64,000 bases of DNA, from assembly GCA_900239685.1 (NCBI GenBank), contig OENT01000318.1, positions 1 to 64,000 of the forward strand. Reading direction: 5' to 3'. Positions 52,484 to 62,529 of this stretch are shown one piece after another. A program made the position numbers and the translations under genes. Each line of letters begins with the position of its first letter. Positions within the stretch are counted from its first letter, which is position 1. Under the pieces are notes generated by a model. The model did no database searches. It had not been told where the DNA came from and worked only from the letters and a program-made list of their open reading frames with translations. This DNA is from Rotaria macrura. Taxonomy: Eukaryota; Rotifera; Eurotatoria; Philodinida; Philodinidae.

Positions 52484-52491
52484 GTGTCAAT

Positions 52492-53292
52492 TCGATAGGC
52501 GCTATAAACCTCGGCCCACAGCGTTCACAAACAAACGCAGTATGTACTACTAACCACGGTCTTCACCACAAAGGTTATTATGAATGTGAGTGTTCTAGTC
52601 GTTGTGCGCGTTGCCGTGTACGGTTGTGACTATGTTTGTTGTATGTATTTGTTCTTGTATTGTTGCCTGACTGCGTGGGTTTGGTTTTCTGCTTGTGTTT
52701 GAAATCAGCTGTCACCCACGTCGTGATAAGGAATTCCTACACTCGAAGTCAACTAGGCTGATGCCTCATTGTACACTCTAAGCCAGAGAGACATTTTACC
52801 CCAATCAGAGGGCATTTTTTCTGCTCGATCCGTCTTTGCTTTCTGCTGGATTTATTTGTATTTGTATGTAGATGAGTCTTTTATGTGCCTGTTTGAATTC
52901 AATCTCACGACGAAAGCCAGAAGCCATTTCAGATTTGATTAGCATAGTTTCAATGCAGGTTTCGTCATCATCTTCATTTTACCTCGCGAGGAGACAGTAT
53001 GCGCTGGGTATGGGGATGGCTGTAGGTTTTACTGTATGGAGTTGTTGTTCTTCTCTTTAAGTGGCTGTTCGTGTCTGTGTGCGTTCGGTTTTGAGCCCGA
53101 CTGTGGAACTTTCTTTAATTCCCATAAACAGTATGCATCCCTCTACCTTCTACAATCAAACTCACTACAGCCAACCGTACGTCCCCACATCATGGACACT
53201 GGCATCTACGCCTTCCGCGAAAAAAGCTTTTTTCCTCGCGAAACGAAAGAGAACATTCGTTTGGATGAAAATCAACGAAGTTTGACACCAAG
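52492..53292. other. GC-richer region of unclear origin
   Basis: Between two insertions the sequence is richer in GC than typical spacer and holds overlapping short frames (52872-53060 and 53061-53285) with no recognisable domain. The stop of the second frame lies just before the outer hAT insertion. It may be the wreck of a gene or an older element; I do not call a CDS. Confidence 0.35.
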
Positions 53293-53591
53293 GTTGTTGT
53301 TAGGGGTGGCACTTTCACTTTCCTTTCGGAAAGGAAAGTAAAATTTTGAACTTTCCTTTCCTATGGAAAAGAAAGCCTTTTGACTTTCCCTACTTTCCTT
53401 CCCGAAGAGAAAGGAAAGGAAAGCTATACTATGAGCTGAGCGATACGTTTAAAAAGCTTTCATATATATATATGATCCGTTTAACATGTGAAGCCTTAAC
53501 AGACAAATGGTGAATATTTTCCAACTATTTCCTCATTATTTCTCGATTTTATTTCTCCTTCTTCACACTGATAACTTTCTAGGCTACCTTT

Positions 53592-53806
53592 TAGGGGTGG
53601 CACTTTCACTTTCCTTTGGGGAAGGAAAGCTTTTTAATATTCAAGTTTTCTTTAGAAGAAAGCAAATTTGAATACTTTCTTTACCATTTTTCATATTTTA
53701 TGGAAGAAAATAATGCAACTGATGCTGCTCAATTCAGAAAATACTTTTAAAAAGTCAAAAGGAAATTTTAACTTTCTCTAGAAAGGAAGGAATAGTGCCA
53801 CCCCTA
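53592..53806. mobile_element. 215-bp nested MITE of the same TAGGGGTGGCAC family
   Basis: It begins TAGGGGTGGCAC and ends GTGCCACCCCTA, a perfect 12-bp inverted repeat matching the ends of the surrounding element. It is flanked by CTACCTTT at 53584-53591 and 53807-53814, a perfect 8-bp duplication. Subterminal AAGGAAAG/CTTTCC tracts match its host. It has no coding capacity. It inserted into the larger element, so it is the younger of the two. Confidence 0.9.
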
Positions 53807-55916
53807 CTACCTTTGCTTATCTCTTATTCTATTCCATTGATCTGATACGACCTGCTATATTTTCTGATTTATCTCTCCCTGACTACATGGTGATCCTAAA
53901 TAGATTCTTACTGATATGTTTGCAAGAAAAATCAATCATATATTAGATTTTAAATGAGTGTATTTTAGATAAAATTGAGTGCCTTCTATTGTCATCGACA
54001 AAAATTAAGGATATGATCTTCAACGGGATTTGAGGTATATAGGGTAGAAATTTAGACTCCCTCCTCCCACAGACCAACACAAACATTTTATTTAACTAAT
54101 TAACTACTAATTATATAATTAATTAATTAATGCCCCATCACAGTCAGTAACCGACAGATTTCAGAGAGCATTGGAAAGCGTAACCGACGGCTTCAAATGA
54201 TTATTGGAGATCATTTGTAATTAACATTTAATTGAAATGTAGATGCAGCATTTCCTTGTTGAAGTTCTATACTGTGAATTAAGGAATTATGAAGAAGTAT
54301 CTCCAATATACATAAAATGGCTCGCTTTTCAAGAATTTGCACCAACAATTTTATCCTCTTTCAGATTTTTATTCTGTAGCCATTATGCTAGCAACTTTCT
54401 TGAAACATCTATCATTTCTTTGTAGCTTTTAAGCATCCTTTTTATTCATATTTTACACGTCCAAGATGAAAAGATAAATGATCGATATAAGATAGAGAAA
54501 GCCAAAATAGATGATTTTCCATCGAGTTTTGATCTCAGATCTTGATTTCTTCTTGTTCACCTTCTTTTCAATTCATAGAAAAGTAAGCAACTGATGGAGA
54601 TAAATTGTCTGACTTTCTTAAAAAAATACCAAGATCCGAATACTTTTTCATTTTTCACGTTTCTCACATCTTATTTCGGAGAAAAGAGTAGATACTTGAA
54701 ATTGAATTGCATTTATTGCCCTTTTTAAGATATAATATTACATAGGAAGTTGAGTATAACCCCAGAAAATAAACAGCTAACAGCCTAGTTTTCTTCCCTC
54801 AGAATTCGGCACTGAAGAACACTAATCTATACCGAAGTCACACATTAGATTATCTCAAGTGATCTCTGTTGGGAGCTTCAGCAAACAGCTTTCTCCTTTA
54901 GGAATGTTTAGAACAATGTCCTCGAAACTTGATGTACATTGAACCTTGAAATCTATTCTAGTAGACTCATTTATATTTTTTGCTTGAGTAATGGATTTCA
55001 GACTCTCTATGCCCTAAACAATTAGCGTTCTCACTTCACTCATTTGAGATGTTCAGATAAATCTGCCTGCCTTTCATGCTGATTGTCGTAGTAAAATTCG
55101 CTTTTTTATCCAGAGATGTAATGTCTATAGAAGGAAAGGTTATTAAAACAAGTGATCTTAGGCTCTTGTTGTCCTTCAATGTGATAGTTATGACTCGTAA
55201 AGGGCATAACTATATGAGCTCTAGTCGTCAATGTACGTACGTGAGATGTCTGCCAGCAAGTTGTAAGGAAATAAAAACTGTTTTTTGGCAAAAAACTTTA
55301 TTTTATCTATTTATAGAAAACCTATTAATCTTGGCGTGTGGCAGTTGATTCCTCTCATGTGTGTACTATAAGCATGCATCTTGAATGCGTTCAATAACAA
55401 CATGAGCTCATTAAGGTGTGAACTTGATGAGTCAAGATTATTATAGTGGTAGTCTTACGATGAATGTAAGAGAAAGTTTCTCAATTGTGAAAGCTATTTT
55501 CGGAACATTCTAACTCAAAATCCTTCGGCTTGCTCTTCAAAAGTTTGAACAGCGTATAGCTTACCGCCAGGCGACTAGGCATTCACCAAGCCCAAGCTAC
55601 CCGGGGTCCGGTAAATCAGGGCTACGTCAGGTTCGGGCTCGATCCTACCCTGGCTCGACCCTACCCGGGGCTCGGTCGAACCCGGTACCAAAAAAATGTT
55701 TTTTTGTCATTTAGCAGAAACCTCAATAATCAATAATTGAAAGTTCAGAAAATTATCACGTTCATAACGATTTCATACGAGAGATTTCTAATCTTTTTCA
55801 GTTTAACATACGTGACTTGCTGGATACAACAAAACAAGAGTAGAACGAAAACAATTATCCCTTAGAGCCGGTACACCTGATTTCGCCAGAAAAATGATAG
55901 TTCTCAGCGTTTCCTT

Positions 55917-56070
55917 TGTAACTCAGCTCATCGACATCGTAGAAAGCTTCGTTTATTTTTCCGGAATAAAGTAAACCGTTCTGCATCGATCAATGTAACT
56001 CAGCTCATCGACATCGTAGAAGGCTTCGTTTATTTTTCCGGAATAGAGTAAACAGGTCTGCATCGATCAG
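55917..56070. repeat. Two 77-bp subterminal tandem repeats, left arm
   Basis: Units at 55917-55993 and 55994-56070 begin TGTAACTCAGCTCATCGACA, each containing CGTTTATTTTTCCGGAAT. They are inverted relative to the right-arm units. Confidence 0.85.
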
Positions 56071-56649
56071 TGTAACTCTTATTGAAAATTAATAAGCCTT
56101 TCTTTTAAGACAATCGTTTCAAAGTAAGTACCTAAAATTTGCTTTCTTTTCTGTGCGTTCCTAATTCCGCCATGTTGTTTTTCTTTTATGTAAATACAAG
56201 ATTGGAAAATTGTCACTAGTTCATCTGAAACGAACATGAGTCGATGATTCTTGACAAGAGGAATCAAATGGTATATGTTTTATTCACAATAGAATATATT
56301 TTCTCGACTAAATCTTTTTTGTTTCGAGACGTTCTATGTAAAGCTGGTGTAATGGCATAATTAGGAAAATAAATTCACAACATGGTGGAATTTGGAACAC
56401 ACAGAAAAGAATGAGAATTTTAGGTGCTTGTTTTGAAACGATTGTCTTAAGCGACCCCTTTTGGTACGAAAAATTTTCCAATTTTTCATTTTCCAATTTT
56501 TCTCCTCTGCGTGTGTTTTGAAGTGTCCGTTGTCTATTGGTGACATTTGGGAACTCATACATAGCTCTGAATCATAAATCAGAAGGGAAGGAAAACGATT
56601 GCCGTTGGGTGTTAGCGTCAGTGTTGGATAACACTAACGCTAAACGATG

Positions 56650-56735
56650 ATTAAGATGCGCCTTCTAGTCTAATTGGCTTAGGAGAACTGCCCGGATAGC
56701 AGGAGGTGTGGGTTCTATTTCGGCGAAGATCACTT
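56650..56735 (+). repeat. tRNA-like segment, possible SINE head
   Basis: TCTAGTCTAATTGGCTTAGG resembles a tRNA D-arm/A box. The hairpin CTGC-CCGGATA-GCAG resembles an anticodon arm and GGTGTGGGTTCTATTTC a degraded T arm/B box. The acceptor and T stems do not pair well, so this is not a working tRNA; a tRNA-derived retroposon fragment is the likeliest reading. Confidence 0.35.
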
Positions 56736-56924
56736 TTTCATCGTTCTGTCTCATAACATCAGTTACACTGCTTGTCTCTTTCGTTCTATACATATGTAGA
56801 GCTAACATAGGGGTATAGCACATTTTTCTCTCTTTCCCGATTTTCTAAAAACACAATTTTTCAGAAAAAATCTACAAAATCGGCCCCGCTTCTCAAGCAT
56901 AGCAAATTCGATCGGACTCAAATT

Positions 56925-57150
56925 TTTTCTAGGGATATTAGAGACTTTGGGGTGCCTACATTTTTTAATTTTGAAAATTATTGTACTGCTGAAATTTTCT
57001 CGGTCTCACAAGACAAGCAATATACCAAAACAATATGCATTTTTTAGGATGTTCTTCGTACCTTGGTCTTTTTATTCGAAAGGAAAGAGATAGAAATAAA
57101 CCAAAATAAGTAGGCACCCTAAAGTATCTCTAGTATCCTTAAAAAACGTT
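56925..57150. repeat. Internal inverted repeat in the nested element
   Basis: GACTTTGGGGTGCCTAC near 56950 is inverted as GTAGGCACCCTAAAGT near 57112. The similarity continues outward over roughly 40 bp (GGGATATTAGAGA against TCTCTAGTATCC). This could be the end pair of yet another small insertion or a stem; no flanking duplication is clear. Confidence 0.5.
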
Positions 57151-57397
57151 TCAACTCAAATAAACATACCTCCTCAGAGAAACGAGGGTGATTAGGGGAC
57201 CGTTGTAAGATCGTTATGAACCATACATCTCCCTGAAGGAAGCATCGCGAATTTTCGAGTCTACGACAACTTTGGTTCTGCACCTCGAGATCTATCTACT
57301 CTGATAGTTTCACATTTTTCAGATGAGTGGTTCTTGAAAAGTGCAGGAAAGGAGGGCGTTCGCCTGAATAAAAACGGCTTATTAATTTTCAATAAGA

Positions 57398-57628
57398 GTT
57401 ACATTGATTGATGCAGAACTGATTACTCTATTCCGGAAAAATAAACGAAGCTTTCGACGATGTCGATCACCTAAGTTACACTGATCGATGCAGACCTGTT
57501 TACTCTATTCCGGAAAAATAAACGAAGCCTTCTACGATGTCGATGAGCTGAGTTACATTGATCGATGCAGAACGGTTTACTCTATTCCGGAAAAATAAAC
57601 GAAGCTTTCTACGATGTCGATGAGCTGA
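57398..57628. repeat. Three 77-bp subterminal tandem repeats, right arm
   Basis: Units 57398-57474, 57475-57551 and 57552-57628 begin GTTACA(T/C)TGAT and contain TATTCCGGAAAAATAAACG. They are the reverse complement of the left-arm units, with one more copy. Confidence 0.85.
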
Positions 57629-59214
57629 GTTACAAAGGAAACGCTGAGAACTATCATTTTTCTGGCGAAATCAGGTGTACCGGCTCTAAGGGATAATTGT
57701 TTTCGTTCTACTCTTGTTTTGTTGTATCCAGCAAGTCACGTATGTTAAACTGAAAAAGATTAGAAATCTCTCGTATGAAATCGTTATGAACGTGATAATT
57801 TTCTGAACTTTCAATTATTGATTATTGAGGTTTCTGCTAAATGACAAAAAAACATTTTTTTGGTACCGGGTATGACCGAGCCTCGGGTTTGACCGAGCCC
57901 GAGTCTGACCGAACCTCGGGTATGACCGAGCTCGAGCCTGACCGAGTCCGGGAAAGCGATCCCCGGGTAGCTCGAGCCATATCCGGGCTCGGTGCATGCC
58001 TACAGGCGACCACTATGAAATAGCGGAAGACACAACTTATAGCTGTTTGGATTTCTAAGCTACTGAATTTCTTCCACACATTCTATTTTAAAGCGACATT
58101 ACGAATTCCCGCATATGTCACCGTTCTCTGACTCTAAAGTTTTGTCTCTTGGCAAATTCAGAAACTGGATAATTCGATTGATTGCATACTATATGAAACA
58201 TTTATGATTCTATAAAAGCTTGTTTAAACCCTCCAAAAATGATTTGATAAGTTGATAATTGTATGAAACCCAACCAGGCAACACTGCCGAAAACACTTAT
58301 AAACATATAGAAAGGTAAACGGAAGAAAACATGGGCGTGCAACTAACAATTGTGGTTCCTGATAATTAGCGAAACACATCCATCTGTTGTCCTTTTTGTG
58401 AGTTTAATCACGTTGTTGACAGTGGTTTCTGCTTGAGAACTGATCACAAACAACTCACACAGAAAGGAAAGAAATGTTTCCTCTCTATCCCGTCTCTTTT
58501 ACTGGCTTGAATCAAAAAGAATCTTTTTAGAACTAGGGTGAAACAATCCTTAATATATTTTTCTTTTTATCAGACAGAATGAAAAAGACTGTCGAAGTAT
58601 CCATAGTGAACCTAGAATGTTAAGACCGGATAGATTAGTTTAACATTGAGAGAGGCACAAATGGAACAATCATCGTAGAAAAGTGACTTCAAATTTGAGA
58701 AAAATAATGAGGAAAGAAAGAAAAAAAAGATTCATCAGTGTTACTGACGTTACGATGATTGCTTAACCACCTTTATCAACGTTAACACATATCCCGTCAA
58801 ATTCTAACAAAAAGAAAAATTTCAACTTTCCTTTCCTTTCTTTTCGGAAAGGAAAGTGAGGGAAAGCAATAGCTTTCCTTTCCTAAAAATGAGGAAAGCA
58901 AAAACTTTCCTTTCCTTTCCTTTCTGAAATCAAAAGGAAAGGGAAAGTGTCACCCCTAGTTGTTGTCATTTTTTGTAAAGAATGGAATAATCTTTCACTC
59001 TTTCTCTTCTCTTTCTCTGAATCGCAGCTTCCTATATATTGTATTGAAGTTGAATAGTTCTCATTGCTATTGTAATTCTTAAACATTTCTATTGAGGCAA
59101 CTCCTTTTTATTTCGAAACAAGCAAGTGACGAATAGCACCAAATCCGGAGTGTTAGTGTTAGAAAGAATCTGCAACTGGTCATTATCTATCAATTGGTTG
59201 TGTCTGTCAATAAG

Positions 59215-59451
59215 ATGTCCTCTGGTTACGAACATGTTATGCAAGCCGATGCAAAACAGGTAGGACTCGCAGCGGAGTTGCGACACGGTGACTTGTCACC
59301 CGAGGACAGGAAGACGTGCAATGAAATCATTCATAGTGGTGACAAAGATCCACATTCCCGTGGGCACAATCCATATGCCGATCCGACTAAAAGCTACGAT
59401 CAAAAAGCACAAGACGCACTGGATGCAATCGTGGCCAAGCAAAAAAAATGA
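59215..59451 (+). CDS. Small hydrophilic protein, unknown family
   Basis: An ATG at 59215 (AAGATGTCC) opens a 78-residue frame; an upstream in-frame codon at 59194 is not ATG. The product has no hydrophobic stretch, a balanced mix of Asp, Glu, Lys, His and Ala, and a middle rich in turn-forming residues (HSGDKDPHSRGHNPYADP). It closes with a predicted helix, YDQKAQDALDAIVAKQKK. GC content is higher and codon use less AT-biased than the spacers, which supports coding. The first part (YEHVMQADAKQVGLAAELRHG) also looks helical. Extreme hydrophilicity is reminiscent of small stress or desiccation proteins, but no LEA repeat is present, so that is only an impression. It lies 250 bp right of the hAT stack and is intact. 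Confidence 0.55.
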   Translation: MSSGYEHVMQADAKQVGLAAELRHGDLSPEDRKTCNEIIHSGDKDPHSRGHNPYADPTKSYDQKAQDALDAIVAKQKK

Positions 59452-60080
59452 TGAACCAGAAATGACTACGTTCCAATTTCTATCCTTGTCTCCTTTTCCA
59501 TAATAAGTTTCTACCACAATGGATAGTTTTTTAACATTGATGAACACATAAAAACTAACTTAATCTTCAAAGAAAGCAAGAAAAATAAAATTGATCATGC
59601 CATCGCTGTCGACTGTTATTCCTAGCACAAATTCCAATATATCATGACCCTAACAACTGCATATGGCGTATGAATACTACTTTTACAAAGCCATTAGATT
59701 GAACACAAAAGTTTTCGACAATTTTTCGAAATCCTTTCGGGAACCCGTTGGTACGTTTTACCCACCTGATGTCTTTTTTGAGTTTCTGCAGAAACTCAAT
59801 TAAATACCGACGGGGTAGATATACTAGATATAGGAGGTATAGGAGATAACTGGCACATGGGCGGGGGGGGGGGCAAAGGTATTGTAGGTGGAGGCCAATG
59901 TGGTACTGTAGCTTGTGGGGAGAGGGGTGTGGTGGTGTAGGTGGAGGGGGTGCAGTAGTTATAGGGGTTCTGAGAGTTATCGGAGATAGAGGAGTTTTTG
60001 CAGATAGAGGAGATAGAGGAGATATTGGAAATATAGGAGATATTAGGTACGTGTGAGGCTGCGGAGAAATGAAATCACCA

Positions 60081-60130
60081 ACACCCACACCCACCCACAC
60101 CCACCCACACCCACCCACACCCACCCACAC
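60081..60130. repeat. Telomere-like CCACCCACAC decamer array
   Basis: The decamer CCACCCACAC occurs four times perfectly at 60091-60130, preceded by a variant. Its complement, GTGTGGGTGG, contains TGTGGG, the hexamer reported for bdelloid telomeres. On the other side of the loop, 60289-60310 reads GGTGTGGGTGTTGGTG. Confidence 0.8.
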
Positions 60131-60131
60131 A

Positions 60132-60300
60132 CGTCCTCACATAACACGCGTCCCGCCCGATGGGGGTGTGGGGAAAGGTGTAAGCGGTCGTCCTCATATA
60201 ACACGCGTCTCGCCAGCTGTGGGTGGGGGAAATGTGTAACCAGCCGTCCTCACATAACACGCGTCTCGCCAAGCGCGGGTGTGGGGATAGGGTGTGGGTG
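60132..60300. repeat. 56-57-bp tandem repeat, three copies
   Basis: Copies start at 60132, 60189 and 60245. Each begins CGTCCTCA(C/T)ATAACACGCGTC and ends in a G-rich half. This is the centre of the foldback loop. Confidence 0.8.
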
Positions 60301-60342
60301 TTGGTGTTGGTGATTTCATTTCTCCGCAGCCTCACACGTACC

Positions 60343-60630
60343 CAATATCTCCTTTATCTCCTATATCTCCAATATCTCCTATACTTCCAATATCTCCTAT
60401 ATCTCCAATATCTCCTATACTTCCAATATCTCCTATATCTCCAATATCTCCAATATCTCCGATATCTCCTATATTTCCAATATCTCCTATATCTCCAATA
60501 TCTCCAATATCTCCAATATCTCCTATATTTCCAATATCTCCTATATCTCCAATATCTCCAATATCTCCAATATCTCCAATATCTCCAATATCTCCTGTGT
60601 CTCCCCTATCTCCTCTATCTCCTGTATCTG
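60343..60630. repeat. AATATCTCC minisatellite
   Basis: About thirty 9-bp units alternating AATATCTCC, TATATCTCC and ATACTTCC-type variants. Because nine is a multiple of three, several frames stay open: one strand reads Pro-Ile-Ser repeats, the other Gly-Asp-Ile repeats. The left arm of the foldback contains only a few such units in inverted form. Confidence 0.9.
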
Positions 60631-60849
60631 CAAAAACTCCCCTATCTCCGATAACTCTCAGAACCCCTATAACTACTGCACCCCCACCACCTACAGCACC
60701 ACACCCCTCTCCCCACAAGTTACAGTACCACATTGGCCTCCACCTACAATACCTTTGCCCCCCCCCCGCCATGTGCCATGTATCTCCTATACCTCCTATA
60801 TCTACTATATCTACCCCGTCGGTATTTAATTGAGTTTCTGCAGAAACTC

Positions 60850-61609
60850 AAATAAAACATGACACCGTTTTACCTAACGAGGACTTGAGCGGCTATCAAT
60901 GCGAGTGTGGTTGAGGCCATCGCAACTTCTGTAGCAATTGAATGGCGGTAAGGGTAGGGGGCTGTGAATCTTTGAATTTCCATGAGTTAAGATAATTATC
61001 GCCGCCAATACGAGCAGTAGAGCGAAGCTGCTCTAATTCCTGTGGTACCAATATAACCAAAACCGTACACCCTCCCAAGGATGTCAAACGATTCTGAGAA
61101 TTTATGAGGATGCAAAATCATATTACATGATTTACATAGACATTTGGCTATTTCTGTAAATACTAATAGCCCATTATTTTTTGATCGGATTACCAGGTAT
61201 CCGTTAGTTCCCATCGGTCTGTTCGAAAGCCGAAAGCTTCAAGGCATTTGGATGACTTTTATTGGAGTTTCAGAGATTTTGTTTTTAGCGTCCCTAATTC
61301 GTGGAGGTCATCCTCATCCTTGCCCTATTGTTCTTTGCTTTTCTGGAATCTCACTGAATGAAATATTGCGCTGTATGTGTGTTCTTTTACTCTGTTAACG
61401 GTGTTTTATGATATAACACGCTTTGTCACACCATAGTTTCTTATTATCTAGATCTCTCTCTCCCATTTTCTCCGTCTTCTGTCTTTGATGGAAGCGTTTT
61501 GTGATAATATTTTTATGACTATCATACGACACCATAACCATAAAAAGGATACAATTCAATCATTTGCAGTCATTGTGTTCACATTATTTTTTATCTAGTC
61601 GAATCCTGG
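60850..61609. other. Intergenic region
   Basis: No supported gene between the foldback element and the NHL gene. A few short frames exist without recognisable content. Confidence 0.4.
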
Positions 61610-62529
61610 TCAACCATTGAATTCCAAGTTGAATCTTTGTACTCGATGATTTCCCAAATCGACAACATACAGATTACCGTGTTGATCGAATGACAAGCCT
61701 TGAGGCCAATTCAGTTGATCCGATTGTCCTCCTTCACCGTTTCTGCCAACAATGATGCTTCCCTCTGTGGCTCCTTTGGGCCAACGCATGATTCGAGCAT
61801 TCCAACCATCGGCCACATAGACAGTGCCCAATTGATCGACAACGACTCCTTGAGGATATGACAATTGTTGGAGACTATATCCTTGCCCTTGACCCCCAGC
61901 CACGACAATGCTTTGTTTTGCACCTTCCGCCCATTTCATCACACGGTCATTCCCCCATTCAGACACGTACACTGAATTATTTCGATCAACGAATACGTAT
62001 TGTGGGCCATAGAGCTGATCGAGACTATCTCCACCTTCACTGCCACCTGCAACCACTGTTCCTTGAGATTCTCCTCTTCGATATCGTCTCACTTCATTTT
62101 TTCTAACGTCAGTGACGTATAGAGATCCATGCTCGTCCATTGTCAAACCCACACAACTGATGTTGGAGATGATCGTTTCTCCACTTGCCTCATTTCGACG
62201 AGACCATCGAACGACTCTTGCATTCAAATTATCACAGATGATGAGACTATCAGTATTTTTGTCGACAACTACATCCCATGGGTCAGACAACTGATGAGCT
62301 CCAATTCCTTGTCCATTTCCACCAGCCACCACTTGACCACTCGTTGCATTATAGTTCCATTTCATTATACGATGATTCGACTGATCAGTGACATAGATAG
62401 TTTGATCATCATCAACATATAATCCGTGTGGAGACGAAAGTTGATTGCTCGCATTGCCACGTCCATTTCCTCCAGCCACAGTGGTAGCATTTTGTTGCCA
62501 TCGAGCATTGACAGAAAGGTTGGGAATCA
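61610..62529 (-). CDS. NHL-repeat beta-propeller protein, first exon missing
   Basis: A large terminal exon runs from acceptor TTGTAG (62531-62530) to the stop at 61612-61610, about 306 codons, entered in phase 1. It contains six NHL repeats of about 47-50 residues. Each has the pattern (V/I)VAGGxGxG...QL..PxG(V/L)xVD...(L/V)YV(A/T)D..N.R(I/V)MRW; examples are PHGLYVDDDQTIYVTDQSNHRIMKW and PQGVVVDQLGTVYVADGWNARIMRW. Six NHL blades should close one propeller, a protein- or RNA-binding scaffold. The repeats lack RING, B-box or kinase domains on this exon. The initiator and probably a signal peptide lie in an upstream exon that I could not place within the 1.5 kb to the window edge. Asn-rich stretches suggest N-glycosylation. 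NHL genes are highly amplified in bdelloid rotifers, which supports the taxonomic reading. Confidence 0.88.

Larger units (their letters stand above)
55576..58002. mobile_element. 2.43-kb long-TIR hAT-like element nested in the larger one
   Basis: Ends are TAGGCATTCACCAAGCCC and GGGCTCGGTGCATGCCTA, flanked by CAGGCGAC at 55568-55575 and 58003-58010, a perfect 8-bp duplication. The inverted arms are unusually long: 55576-56098 on the left and 57376-58002 on the right. They share the GC-rich CCGGGCTCGG-type tip, a 200-bp AT-rich part and a block of 77-bp tandem repeats present twice on the left and three times on the right. The unique centre, about 56099-57375, contains no recognisable transposase; it holds a tRNA-like segment and a shorter internal inverted repeat. 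Structure and duplication length suit a non-autonomous hAT-type element with foldback arms. Confidence 0.85.
53301..58958. mobile_element. 5.66-kb hAT-like element hosting two nested insertions
   Basis: Left end TAGGGGTGGCAC and right end GTGTCACCCCTA form an inverted repeat with one mismatch, extended by AAGGAAAG-rich subterminal sequence on both sides (53312-53420 and 58820-58945). The flanks carry the same 8 bases, GTTGTTGT, at 53293-53300 and 58959-58966. Subtracting the two nested elements and their duplications leaves about 3.0 kb of original element. No hAT transposase (no BED finger, no dimerisation-domain motif) is recognisable in any frame, so it is non-autonomous or decayed. Two independent insertions of the same terminal family could mimic the pair, but the matching target duplication argues for one unit. 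Confidence 0.75.
59780..60849. mobile_element. 1.07-kb foldback element with palindromic ends
   Basis: Both termini carry the same 18-bp perfect palindrome, GAGTTTCTGCAGAAACTC (59780-59797 and 60832-60849), followed inward by AATTAAATACCGACGGGGTA in inverted orientation. Near-identical inverted arms run from the ends to about 60084 (left) and 60293 (right), including a G/C homopolymer run and a TTTCATTTCTCCGCAGCCTC-type block at the inner edge. The right arm is longer because a 9-bp repeat has expanded there. The loop holds telomere-like decamers and a 56-57-bp tandem repeat. I see no flanking duplication, so family is undetermined. The open frames here are produced by repeats and are not genes. 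Confidence 0.75.

Noticed and set aside
52872..53341. Overlapping ORFs of 60-100 codons before the outer hAT insertion
   Set aside because: Frames differ, none shows a domain, and the longest runs into the transposon end.
56650..56735. A second functional tRNA gene
   Set aside because: Acceptor and T stems do not pair and the position before the anticodon is not U; treated as a tRNA-derived fragment.
55841..58079. ORFs in the GC-rich tips of the long-TIR element
   Set aside because: They are produced by a roughly 20-bp GACCGAG/CCTCGGG repeat in the inverted arms.
59642..60335. ORFs through the left foldback arm
   Set aside because: They cross G/C homopolymers and telomere-like decamers, and the products are low complexity.
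60223..60833. Several overlapping ORFs up to 179 codons on both strands
   Set aside because: They are read through the AATATCTCC minisatellite, whose 9-bp period keeps frames open; the translations are pure simple repeats.
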